Source: Streptomyces goshikiensis
Lineage (GTDB): Bacteria; Actinomycetota; Actinomycetes; Streptomycetales; Streptomycetaceae
DNA: 64,000 bases
Assembly (NCBI RefSeq): GCF_014650555.1
Contig: NZ_BMVE01000005.1
Location: forward strand, 248,001 to 312,000
Direction: 5' to 3'
Part shown: positions 43,673 through 51,895 of the stretch, piece after piece
Position numbering within the stretch: the stretch's first letter is position 1
How the letters are laid out: each line of letters begins with the position of its first letter
Position numbers and translations under genes: made by a program
Notes under the pieces: model-generated
Database searches by the model: none
What the model saw: the letters and a program-made list of their open reading frames with translations, nothing else
What the model was told of the DNA's origin: nothing

Positions 43673-44767
43673 TCAGCGGGCTCTGTTGGCCGCGATCGCC
43701 TCGTACACCAGGCCGACGAGCAGGTCGTCGGCGTCCCGGCGGCCGAACTCGGCGGCGGCGCGGGACATCTCGTACAGGCGGTGCGGGTCGGCGAGCACCG
43801 GGAGGACCTGGCCGAGCACCCAGTCGGGCGTCAGTTCCGCGTCGTCCACGAGCAGGCCGCCGCCGGCCTTGACCACCGGCTGGGCGTTGAGCCGCTGTTC
43901 GCCGTTGCCGATCGGCAACGGTACGTAGGCGGCGGGCAGCCCGACGGCGGAGAGTTCGGCGACGGTCATCGCGCCCGCGCGGCACAGCATCATGTCCGCG
44001 GCGGCGTACGCGAGGTCCATCCGGTCCACGTACGGTACCGGCACATAAGGCGGCATCCCGGGCATGTTGTCGACACGCGGCAGTTCGTTCTTCGGCCCGA
44101 CGGCGTGCAGGATCTGGATCCCGGAGCGCTGGAGGGTCGGAGCGACCTGCTGGATGACCTCGTTCAGGCGCCGGGCGCCCTGCGAGCCGCCGGAGACCAG
44201 CAGCGTCGGCAGGTTGGGGTCCAGGCCGAAGGCGGCGCGCGCCTCGGGGCGGACGGCGGCCCGGTCGAGGGTGGAGATCGACCGCCGCAGCGGGATGCCC
44301 ACGTAGCGGGCGCCGCGCAGCTTGCTGTCGGGGGTGGAGACCGCGACGGCGTGCGCGTACCGGGAGCCGATCTTGTTGGCCAGCCCGGGCCGCGCGTTGG
44401 CCTCGTGGACGATGATCGGCACCCCGAGCCGCTTGGCGGCCAGGTAGCCGGGCAGCGCCACGTAGCCGCCGAAGCCGACGACGCAGTCGGCCTTGGTGCG
44501 CGTGAGGATCTCCTCGGCCGCCTTGATCGTGCCGCGCAGCCGTCCGGGGACGGTGATCAGCTCGGGGGTTGGCTTACGGGGCAGCGGTACGGCGGGGATC
44601 AGTCCCAGCTCGTAGCCGCGCTCCGGTACCAGACGGGTTTCGAGCCCGCGTTCCGTGCCGAGGGCGGTGATGCCCACGGAAGGGTCCTGCCTGCGCAGGG
44701 CGTCCGCGAGGGCGAGCGCCGGCTCGATGTGGCCGGCGGTCCCCCCACCGGCGAGTACGACATGCAC
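43673..44767 (-). CDS. murG: UDP-N-acetylglucosamine transferase MurG
   Basis: The 364-aa GT-B glycosyltransferase that adds GlcNAc to lipid I to give lipid II on the inner face of the membrane. It begins MHVVLAGGGTAGHIEPALALADAL, with the G-loop GGGTAGH and catalytic-region His. VVGFGGYVALPG and VSGGSQGARRLNE are the second and third glycine loops, and GAMTVAELSAVGLPAAYVPLP is the nucleotide-sugar site. Only 6 nt separate it from ftsW, so the two are cotranslated. Confidence 0.97.
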   Translation of the reverse strand: MHVVLAGGGTAGHIEPALALADALRRQDPSVGITALGTERGLETRLVPERGYELGLIPAVPLPRKPTPELITVPGRLRGTIKAAEEILTRTKADCVVGFGGYVALPGYLAAKRLGVPIIVHEANARPGLANKIGSRYAHAVAVSTPDSKLRGARYVGIPLRRSISTLDRAAVRPEARAAFGLDPNLPTLLVSGGSQGARRLNEVIQQVAPTLQRSGIQILHAVGPKNELPRVDNMPGMPPYVPVPYVDRMDLAYAAADMMLCRAGAMTVAELSAVGLPAAYVPLPIGNGEQRLNAQPVVKAGGGLLVDDAELTPDWVLGQVLPVLADPHRLYEMSRAAAEFGRRDADDLLVGLVYEAIAANRAR

Positions 44768-44773
44768 CGAAAT

Positions 44774-46135
44774 TCACCGCTCTCCGGACGGACGCTTCTT
44801 GACGCGCCGTCTCATCGACTTCCATATCGGCCCGGTCCGCTTCCAGCCGGATTTCGGCTGTCGCATCGCGAGCGCCGCTCGCGCCGCCGGCTCCTCACGC
44901 GCGAAGGCGATGAGCAGTCCGACGGCGAACATGGTCGGCAGCAGGGCCGACCCTCCGTAGGAGAACAGCGGGAGCGGGACCCCGGCGATCGGCAGCAGAC
45001 CGAGCACCGCACCAATGTTGATCACGGCCTGCGCCGTGATCCAGGTGGTCACGCCTCCCGCGGCATACCGTACGAAGGAGTCCTCCGTGCGTCCGGCCAC
45101 GCGGATACCCGCATAGCCTAGAGCCGCGAACAGGGCGAGCACCGACAGCGTCCCCGCCAGGCCCAGTTCCTCCCCTGTGATGGCGAAGATGAAGTCGGTG
45201 TGGGCTTCTGGCAGTTGGCCCCATTTTTCCACACTCGCACCCAGCCCGGAACCAAACCATCCGCCGGATGCGAGGGCGTAGATTCCGTGCACGGCCTGCC
45301 AGCAGAGGTCGTTCTTGCCCGGCTCGGTGGCCCCCAGGCAGGCCAGCCGGTCCATGCGGTGCGGGCTGGTCTTGATGAGCAGTGCGACGATCACACCCGC
45401 GAACGCCAACACTGCCACGAACATCCGCGTCGGGGCGCCGGCCAGCCACAGCAGGCCGAACAGGATGGCTCCGAGGATCATCGCGGTGCCCATGTCCCCG
45501 CCGAGCATGATCAGCCCCAGCAGCAGGAACGCCACCGGCACCAGCGGCACCAGGAGGTGCTTCCACTGGCTCAGCAGGCCCTTGTCGCCCTTGCGGGCCA
45601 GCAGGTCGGCGCCCCACAGGATCAGGGCCAGTTTGCCGAACTCGCTGGGCTGCAGCATGAACGGGCCGCCGAGGGAGATCCAGTTCTGGTTGCCGTTGAT
45701 CGCGACCCCTATCCCGGGGACCTGGACCAGGACCATCAGGAACAGGGTGCCGGCGAGCACCGGGTAGGACAGCGCCCGGTGCAGCTTCACGGGCATCCGG
45801 GAGGCCGCGAAGAGCAGCCCGCCGCCGATCAGGGCGGCCAGGAACTGCTTCTTGAAGAAGTACGCGTCGCCCAGGCCGAGCTGGAGCGCCTTGATCATGG
45901 AGGCCGAGTAGACCATCACCAGACCGAGCACGGTGATGAGCAACGAGCTGCCGAAAATCAGGTAATACGCGGTCAGGGGCCGGTCCCAGGCCTTGCGCAA
46001 CCGCAGCTGGGTACGCCGGAGCCGGGTCAGCGGCCCGCGCCGGGCGGGCCGCTTCGCGGTCGCCGCGGGGCGCCCACGGCCCTGTGCCTTCACGGCAGGC
46101 GGGCGCCGCCCCGGCAGCACTTGTCTGGCCGGCAT
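44774..46135 (-). CDS. ftsW: Septal peptidoglycan polymerase FtsW
   Basis: A 453-aa SEDS-family glycosyltransferase that polymerises lipid II at the septum together with FtsI. The first 50 residues are very basic and cytoplasmic. About ten membrane segments follow. Family motifs are GLVMVYSAS, NGNQNWISLGGPFMLQPSEFGKLALI, GGDMGTAMILG and the GEELGLAGTL...VPLPLFSYGGSAL block. The conserved Asp needed for polymerase activity is not pinpointed here. There is a 70-nt gap to murD and a 6-nt gap to murG. Confidence 0.96.
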   Translation of the reverse strand: MPARQVLPGRRPPAVKAQGRGRPAATAKRPARRGPLTRLRRTQLRLRKAWDRPLTAYYLIFGSSLLITVLGLVMVYSASMIKALQLGLGDAYFFKKQFLAALIGGGLLFAASRMPVKLHRALSYPVLAGTLFLMVLVQVPGIGVAINGNQNWISLGGPFMLQPSEFGKLALILWGADLLARKGDKGLLSQWKHLLVPLVPVAFLLLGLIMLGGDMGTAMILGAILFGLLWLAGAPTRMFVAVLAFAGVIVALLIKTSPHRMDRLACLGATEPGKNDLCWQAVHGIYALASGGWFGSGLGASVEKWGQLPEAHTDFIFAITGEELGLAGTLSVLALFAALGYAGIRVAGRTEDSFVRYAAGGVTTWITAQAVINIGAVLGLLPIAGVPLPLFSYGGSALLPTMFAVGLLIAFAREEPAARAALAMRQPKSGWKRTGPIWKSMRRRVKKRPSGER

Positions 46136-46205
46136 CTGTGATCATCCCCTCCACTCGTGCGAGGCGAGCGGCCGGCCGTCCGGCCGGAGGGAGCCCGGCC
46201 TGGAC

Positions 46206-47651
46206 CTAGGCCTTCCCGGCGGCCAGTTCGCGCACCGCGTCGGCGAACGCGTCCCCACGCTTGTTGTAGTTCGCGAACATGTCCATCGAGGCGCAGGCGG
46301 GTGCCAGCAGGACCGTGTCGCCGGGCTCGGCGAGCCGGGCCGCTTCCCGGACCGCCGCGAGCATCGCCCCAGTGTCGGTCCGTTCGAGGTCGATCACAGG
46401 GACCTCGGGGGCGTGTCGCGCCAGCGCCTCGGCGATCAGCGCCCGGTCGGCGCCGATCAGCACCACGCCGCGCAGGCCCTTGGCGGACTTCCGCACGAGC
46501 TCGTCGAAGGTCGCGCCCTTGGCGAGGCCCCCGGCGATCCACACGACCGTCTCGAAGGCCGCCAGGGAGGCCTCCGCGGCGTGCGTGTTGGTGGCCTTGG
46601 AGTCGTCGACGTAGACGACGCCCCCGACCTCGTCCACGTGCGCCACGCGGTGCGCGTCCGGACGGAAGTTCCGCAGGCCGTCGCGGACCGCGCGGGGCTC
46701 CACGCCGAAGGCGCGGGCCAGCGCCGCCGCCGCGAGGGCGTTGGCGATGTTGTGCGGGGCCGGCGGGTTGACGTCCTTGACCTCGGCGAGCTCCTGGGCG
46801 TTCTTCTGCCGGTTCTCGACGAAGGCGCGGTCCACGAGGATGCCGTCGACCACGCCGAGCATGGAGGGTCCGGGCGCGCCGAGGGTGAAGCCGATCGCCC
46901 GGCAGCCCTCCTCGACGTCCGCCTCGGCCACCAGGTCCTCGGTGGCCCGGTCGGCGACGTTGTAGACGCAGGCCACGGTGTTGCCCTCGTAGATCCGGCC
47001 CTTGTCGGCGGCGTACGCCTCCATCGAGCCGTGCCAGTCGAGGTGGTCCGGGGCCAGGTTCAGCACGGCCGCCGAGTGGGCGCGCAGCGAGGGCGCCCAG
47101 TGCAGCTGGTAGCTGGAGAGTTCGACGGCGAGGACGTCGTACTCCTCCTCGCCGGTCACCACGTCGACGATCGGGGTGCCGATGTTCCCGACGGCCGCGG
47201 TCCGCAGGCCGGCGGCCTTGAGGATCGAGGCGAGCATCTGGGTGGTGGTGGTCTTGCCGTTCGTACCGGTGATCGCGAGCCAGGGGGCGGCCTTCCTGCC
47301 CGGCGTGGACCCGCGCAGCTGCCAGGCGATCTCGACGTCGCCCACGACGTCCACGCCCGCCTCGGCGGCGGCCGCGAACAGCGGGCTGTCGGGCTTCCAG
47401 CCCGGCGAGGTGACGACCAGTTCGGTGCCCTCGGGCAGGACCTCACCCGCGTGCGCGCCGTCGGCCAGCCGGCCGAGGCGGACCTCGATGCCCTGCTCGG
47501 CGAGCTCGGCGGCCCGCGCGCGGTGCGCATCGCCGTCGCCGTTGTCGACGACGGTCACGACGGCGCCGAGGCCGGCCAGGGCGCGGGCGGCACTGATGCC
47601 GCTCACGCCGAGGCCGGCGACGGTGATGTTCTTGCCGTGCCAGGAGGTCAC
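46206..47651 (-). CDS. murD: UDP-MurNAc-L-alanine:D-glutamate ligase
   Basis: A 481-aa ATP-dependent Mur ligase that adds D-glutamate to UDP-MurNAc-L-Ala. The N-terminal domain shows ITVAGLGVSGISAARAL. The ATP loop is AITGTNGKTTTTQML, and the central domain has NLAPDHLDWHGSMEAYAADK with the conserved Asp/His and carbamylated-Lys region. The C-terminal domain has VYVDDSKATNTHAAEASL. GTG 47651 overlaps the mraY stop by 4 nt (GTGA). An ATG five codons earlier in the same frame inside mraY is possible but less likely. Confidence 0.95.
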   Translation of the reverse strand: MTSWHGKNITVAGLGVSGISAARALAGLGAVVTVVDNGDGDAHRARAAELAEQGIEVRLGRLADGAHAGEVLPEGTELVVTSPGWKPDSPLFAAAAEAGVDVVGDVEIAWQLRGSTPGRKAAPWLAITGTNGKTTTTQMLASILKAAGLRTAAVGNIGTPIVDVVTGEEEYDVLAVELSSYQLHWAPSLRAHSAAVLNLAPDHLDWHGSMEAYAADKGRIYEGNTVACVYNVADRATEDLVAEADVEEGCRAIGFTLGAPGPSMLGVVDGILVDRAFVENRQKNAQELAEVKDVNPPAPHNIANALAAAALARAFGVEPRAVRDGLRNFRPDAHRVAHVDEVGGVVYVDDSKATNTHAAEASLAAFETVVWIAGGLAKGATFDELVRKSAKGLRGVVLIGADRALIAEALARHAPEVPVIDLERTDTGAMLAAVREAARLAEPGDTVLLAPACASMDMFANYNKRGDAFADAVRELAAGKA

Positions 47652-48718
47652 TTGTCGGCTGCCCATCCCGCGTAGAAGAGACCGAGACCCACGATCACGC
47701 ACATGCCCTGGATGATCCAGAAGCGGACCACCACAAGGACTTCGGACCACCCCTTGAGTTCGAAGTGGTGTTGCAGCGGGGCCATCCGGAAGACGCGCTT
47801 CCCGGTCAGCTTGAAGGAGCCGACCTGGATGACCACCGACATGGTGATGAGGACGAAGAGGCCGCCGAGGAGGGCGATCAGGAACTCCGTGCGGGAGCAG
47901 ATCGCGAGGCCGGCGAGCGCGCCGCCGAGCGCGAGCGAACCGGTGTCACCCATGAAGATCTTGGCCGGCGAGGTGTTCCACCACAGGAAGCCGAAGCAGG
48001 CACCCATCAGGGCGGAGGCGACGACCGCGAGGTCCAGCGGGTCGCGCACCTCGAAGCAGGCGTTGGGGTTCGTCAGCGTGATCGCGTTGGCGCAGGACTC
48101 CTGGTGCTGCCAGACGCCGATGAACGTGTAGGCGCCGAACACCATCACCGCGGCGCCGGTCGCGAGACCGTCGAGGCCGTCGGTCAGGTTCACGCCGTTG
48201 GACATCGCCAGGATCATGAACAGCGCCCAGACGACGAACAGCACCGGTCCGATCGACCAGCCGAAGTCCGTGACGAACGAGAGCCGGGTGGAGGCCGGGG
48301 TCAGTTCGCGCGAGTCCGAGAACTGGAGCGCGAGCACCGCGAAGGCGATGCCGACGATCAGCTGGCCGGCCATCTTGGCCTTCGCCCGCAGACCCAGCGA
48401 ACGCTGCTTGACGATCTTGATGTAGTCGTCGAGGAAGCCGACCAGGCCCATGCCCGCCATGAGGAACAGCACCAGCAGACCCGAGAAGGTCGGCTCGCTG
48501 GAGGTGATCACCTTCGTCAGGGCGTACGCGATGAGCGTCGCCAGGATGAAGGAGATGCCGCCCATGGTGGGCGTGCCCTTCTTGCCCGCGTGGCCGCGGG
48601 GGCCGTCGTCGCGGATGAACTGGCCGTAGCCCTTGCGGGCGAGCAGCTTGATCAGCAGCGGTGTGCCGATGACCGTCAGGAACATGCCGATGACACCGGC
48701 GACCAGAATCTGCCTCAT
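47648..48718 (-). CDS. mraY: Phospho-MurNAc-pentapeptide translocase MraY
   Basis: A 356-aa membrane enzyme that transfers phospho-MurNAc-pentapeptide to undecaprenyl phosphate, making lipid I. It has ten hydrophobic segments. The catalytic motifs are GLVGFLDDYIKIVKQRSLGLRAKAK, with the two adjacent Asp residues, MSNGVNLTDGLDGLATG, and the metal/uridine-contacting FMGDTGSLALGG. The loop MAPLQHHFELKGW near the end is the family's HHxE motif. ATG 48718 overlaps the murF stop by 4 nt. Confidence 0.97.
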   Translation of the reverse strand: MRQILVAGVIGMFLTVIGTPLLIKLLARKGYGQFIRDDGPRGHAGKKGTPTMGGISFILATLIAYALTKVITSSEPTFSGLLVLFLMAGMGLVGFLDDYIKIVKQRSLGLRAKAKMAGQLIVGIAFAVLALQFSDSRELTPASTRLSFVTDFGWSIGPVLFVVWALFMILAMSNGVNLTDGLDGLATGAAVMVFGAYTFIGVWQHQESCANAITLTNPNACFEVRDPLDLAVVASALMGACFGFLWWNTSPAKIFMGDTGSLALGGALAGLAICSRTEFLIALLGGLFVLITMSVVIQVGSFKLTGKRVFRMAPLQHHFELKGWSEVLVVVRFWIIQGMCVIVGLGLFYAGWAADK

Positions 48719-50139
48719 CGGTCGGCGACCTCGCCCTCGCGCTCAAGGAGCGCCAGCGCGACCCGCTCCAGGCCGATCGACCTGGAAGCCTTCACCAGCA
48801 CGACGTCCCCCGGGCGCAGTTCACTGCGCAACAGGTCGACCGCCGCCTGCGCGTCGGACACGAGCACCGACTCCTCACCCCACGAACCCTCGTTATATGC
48901 GCCCAGTTGCAGCCAGGACGCTTCCCTGCCCCCGACTGCGACGAGCTTGCTCACGTTGAGCCGGACGGCAAGCCGTCCCACCGCGTCGTGCTCCGCCAGC
49001 GACGCGTCACCGAGCTCGGCCATGGGGCCCAGCACCGCCCACGTACGTCCCCCGGTGGCCCTGGCGGCGCCGCCCATCGCGACGAGAGCGCGCAGGGCGG
49101 CCCGCATGGACTCGGGATTCGCGTTGTAGGCGTCGTTGACGATCGTCACGCCGTCCGCGCGCTCGGTGACCTCCATCCGCCACCGGGAGAGCGTTCCCGC
49201 CCCGGAGAGCGCGGTGGCGATCTCCATGGCGGACATGCCCAGGACATGGGCGACGGCGGCCGCGGCGAGCGCGTTCGACACGTGGTGCTCACCGTACAGC
49301 CGCAAGGTCACATCACTGCACCCGGTCGGTGTGTGGAGTGTGAAGGCGGGCCGTCCCCCCGGCGTCATCCGCACCTCGGTGGCGCGTACGTCGGCGTCCT
49401 CGGCCTCGCCGAACAGCACGGTACGGGCCTTCGTACGGGCGGACATGGCGCGCACGAGGAGGTCGTCGGCGTTGAGCACGGCGACTCCGCCGTCGGCCTC
49501 GGCGGGGAGGGCCTCGACCAGTTCCCCCTTGGCCTGGGCGATCTGCTCGCGGCCGCCGAACTCGCCGATGTGGGCGGTGCCGACGTTGAGGACGAGCCCG
49601 ATGCGGGGCGGGGTCAGGCCGGTGAGGTAGGCGATGTGGCCGATGCCGCGGGCGCCCATCTCCAGGACCAGGTGGCGGGTTTCCGCGGTGGCCTGGAGGG
49701 CGGTGAGCGGCAGGCCGATCTCGTTGTTGAGGGAGCCGGGGGTCCACACGGTGGGTGCGTGGCTCTGCAGCACCTGAGCGATGAGGTCCTTGGTGGACGT
49801 CTTCCCGGCCGAGCCGGTCAGCGCCACCACGTCGGTGCCGAGGCGTTCGACGACGGCCCGGGCGAGGGCGCCGAGCGCCTTCTCCACGTCCGGGACGACG
49901 ATCGCGGGTACGCCGACGGGCCGGGCCGCGAGAACGGCCGCGGCTCCGGCCGCCACCGCCCGCTCCGCGTACGCGTGGCCGTCGACGTGCTCACCGGCGA
50001 AGGCGGCGAACAGGCTGCCCGCCTCCACCTTGCGGGAGTCGATGACCACGGGCCCGCTGATCCGCACCGACGGATCCGGTATGTCGTGGGGCCGCCCGCC
50101 GGTGATGTCGGCGATCTCGGCGAGGGAAAGGGCGATCAC
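48715..50139 (-). CDS. murF: UDP-MurNAc-tripeptide:D-alanyl-D-alanine ligase
   Basis: A 474-aa Mur ligase that adds D-Ala-D-Ala to complete the pentapeptide precursor. It starts MIALSLAEIADITGG. The ATP loop is ALTGSAGKTSTKDLIAQVL (serine in place of the more usual first Thr). The central domain shows GSLNNEIGLPLTAL and MGARGIGHIAYLTGLTPP. The C-terminal domain has VNDAYNANPESMRAALRAL. GTG 50139 overlaps the murE stop by 4 nt and it overlaps mraY by 4 nt, so translation is coupled throughout. Confidence 0.96.
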   Translation of the reverse strand: MIALSLAEIADITGGRPHDIPDPSVRISGPVVIDSRKVEAGSLFAAFAGEHVDGHAYAERAVAAGAAAVLAARPVGVPAIVVPDVEKALGALARAVVERLGTDVVALTGSAGKTSTKDLIAQVLQSHAPTVWTPGSLNNEIGLPLTALQATAETRHLVLEMGARGIGHIAYLTGLTPPRIGLVLNVGTAHIGEFGGREQIAQAKGELVEALPAEADGGVAVLNADDLLVRAMSARTKARTVLFGEAEDADVRATEVRMTPGGRPAFTLHTPTGCSDVTLRLYGEHHVSNALAAAAVAHVLGMSAMEIATALSGAGTLSRWRMEVTERADGVTIVNDAYNANPESMRAALRALVAMGGAARATGGRTWAVLGPMAELGDASLAEHDAVGRLAVRLNVSKLVAVGGREASWLQLGAYNEGSWGEESVLVSDAQAAVDLLRSELRPGDVVLVKASRSIGLERVALALLEREGEVADR

Positions 50140-51839
50140 TGGTTCACCTCGGCCTGTCGGGCATGGTGCTGCCGGTTCTCGATGGCCGCGCGGAGCACCG
50201 CGCGGTCGTCGAAGGGACGTACGACGCCTGCCGTGTCCTGGCCCTGCTCGTGCCCCTTGCCGGCCACGAGCACGGTGTCGCCGGCCTCGGCGCGCGCGAC
50301 GGCCGCGGCGATGGCCGCCGCCCGGTCGGCGTCGACGAGGACGGTGCCCCGCTCGGCGGGCGGTACGGACACGGCGCCTTCGAACATCGCGCCGAGGATC
50401 GTGAGGGGGTCCTCGGAGCGCGGGTTGTCGGAGGTCAGGACGGCGGTGTCGGCGAAGCGGGCCGCGGCGGCGCCCATCGGGGCGCGCTTGGTGGTGTCGC
50501 GGTCGCCGCCGCAGCCGAGGACGATGTGCAGCTTGCCGGTGGTGACCTCGCGCAGGGCCCGCAGGACCGATTCGACGGCGTCCGTCTTGTGCGCGTAGTC
50601 GACGACGGCCAGGTAGGGCTGCCCCGCGTCCACCCGCTCCAGCCGGCCGGGCACCCCGGGGACCGCGGCGACGCCGTCGGCGGCGGTCTGCGGGTCGAGG
50701 CCGGCGGCGGCGAGCGTGACGATCGCGGCGACGGTGTTGGCGACGTTGAACGGGCCGGGCAGCGGGGCGGTGGCCCGTACGCGCTGTCCTTCCGGGCCCA
50801 CCAGGGTCAGGGTGGAGTCCATGTGGCCGAAGACCACGTCCTCGGCGCGCCAGTCGGCGGCCGGGTCGCCGGCGGCGGAGAACGTGACGACCGGGATCGA
50901 CGCCTCCTTGGCCAGCCGGCGGCCGTACTCGTCGTCGAAGTTGACCACGCCGAGGCGGGCGCGGCGCTCGGTGAAGAGCCGCGCCTTGGCCTGGAAGTAG
51001 TCCTCCATGTCGGAGTGGAACTCCATGTGTTCCGGGCTCAGGTTGTTGAAGACGGCGACGTCGAAGACGCAGCCGTCGACCCGGCCGAGCACGAGGGCGT
51101 GGCTGGACACCTCCATGGCCACGGCCTCGACGCCGCGTTCGCGCATGACCGCGAAGAGGGCCTGGAGGTCGGTGGCCTCGGGTGTGGTGCGCTCCGACTT
51201 GATGCGCTCGTCGCCGATGCGCATCTCGACGGTGCCGACCAGTCCGGTGCTGCGGCCGGCGCCGCGCAGACCGCCCTCGACGAGGTACGCCGTGGTGGTC
51301 TTGCCGGAGGTGCCGGTGATGCCGAGCTGGAGCAGGCCCTCGCCGGGCCGGCCGTAGATCTCGGCGGCGAGTTCGCCCATCCGGCCGCGCGGGTCGGCGA
51401 CGGCCAGCACCGGGAGCCCGGTGGCGGCGGCGCGGTCGGCGCCGGCCGGGTCGGTCAGCACGGCGGCGGCGCCGAGGGCGGCCGCCTGGGCGGCGAAGTC
51501 CGCGCCGTGCAGCTTGGCACCGGGAAGGGCCGCGTACAGGTCGCCGGGGCGTACGGCACGGGAGTCGTGCGTGATGCCGGTGACCGGGGGTCCGGTCGGG
51601 CCGGCCGCGGCGTCGAGGCCGGCCAGGGCCGCGAGCTCGGACAGCGGGACCGGCCGTACGGACGCGGGACGCGGCGCTCCCGGCGGCGTCGCCGGGGCGT
51701 CTTTCTGGGTGGTTCTGGGCTGATCAGCGTGGGACACGGCGGTGAGCGTACCGGGCGCGGCGGCCGCGTTGCGAAGCGAGGGCCCGGCCGGGGCGTCCTG
51801 GGCCGTCCGGTTCCCGGGTTTCGGGGTGATCGTTGTCAC
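50136..51839 (-). CDS. murE: UDP-MurNAc-L-alanyl-D-glutamate:diaminopimelate ligase
   Basis: A 567-aa Mur ligase that adds diaminopimelate to the peptide. About 65 residues of Ala/Pro/Thr-rich sequence precede the conserved part, which begins VPLSELAALAGLDA. The ATP loop is LGITGTSGKTTTAYLVEGG; TTPEATDLQ, NLSPEHMEFHSDMEDYFQAK and LTSDNPRSEDP follow. The DNPR motif marks diaminopimelate rather than lysine specificity. Streptomyces uses the LL isomer, so the exact stereochemistry is inferred. GTG 51839 has GAGG about 10 nt upstream. A later start inside the tail cannot be excluded. Confidence 0.95.
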   Translation of the reverse strand: MTTITPKPGNRTAQDAPAGPSLRNAAAAPGTLTAVSHADQPRTTQKDAPATPPGAPRPASVRPVPLSELAALAGLDAAAGPTGPPVTGITHDSRAVRPGDLYAALPGAKLHGADFAAQAAALGAAAVLTDPAGADRAAATGLPVLAVADPRGRMGELAAEIYGRPGEGLLQLGITGTSGKTTTAYLVEGGLRGAGRSTGLVGTVEMRIGDERIKSERTTPEATDLQALFAVMRERGVEAVAMEVSSHALVLGRVDGCVFDVAVFNNLSPEHMEFHSDMEDYFQAKARLFTERRARLGVVNFDDEYGRRLAKEASIPVVTFSAAGDPAADWRAEDVVFGHMDSTLTLVGPEGQRVRATAPLPGPFNVANTVAAIVTLAAAGLDPQTAADGVAAVPGVPGRLERVDAGQPYLAVVDYAHKTDAVESVLRALREVTTGKLHIVLGCGGDRDTTKRAPMGAAAARFADTAVLTSDNPRSEDPLTILGAMFEGAVSVPPAERGTVLVDADRAAAIAAAVARAEAGDTVLVAGKGHEQGQDTAGVVRPFDDRAVLRAAIENRQHHARQAEVNQ

Positions 51840-51895
51840 TGATGGTGCCTCACGGTTTTCCGGCGGGCTGCCGGGCGGTCGGGTAGCTGGGCGGG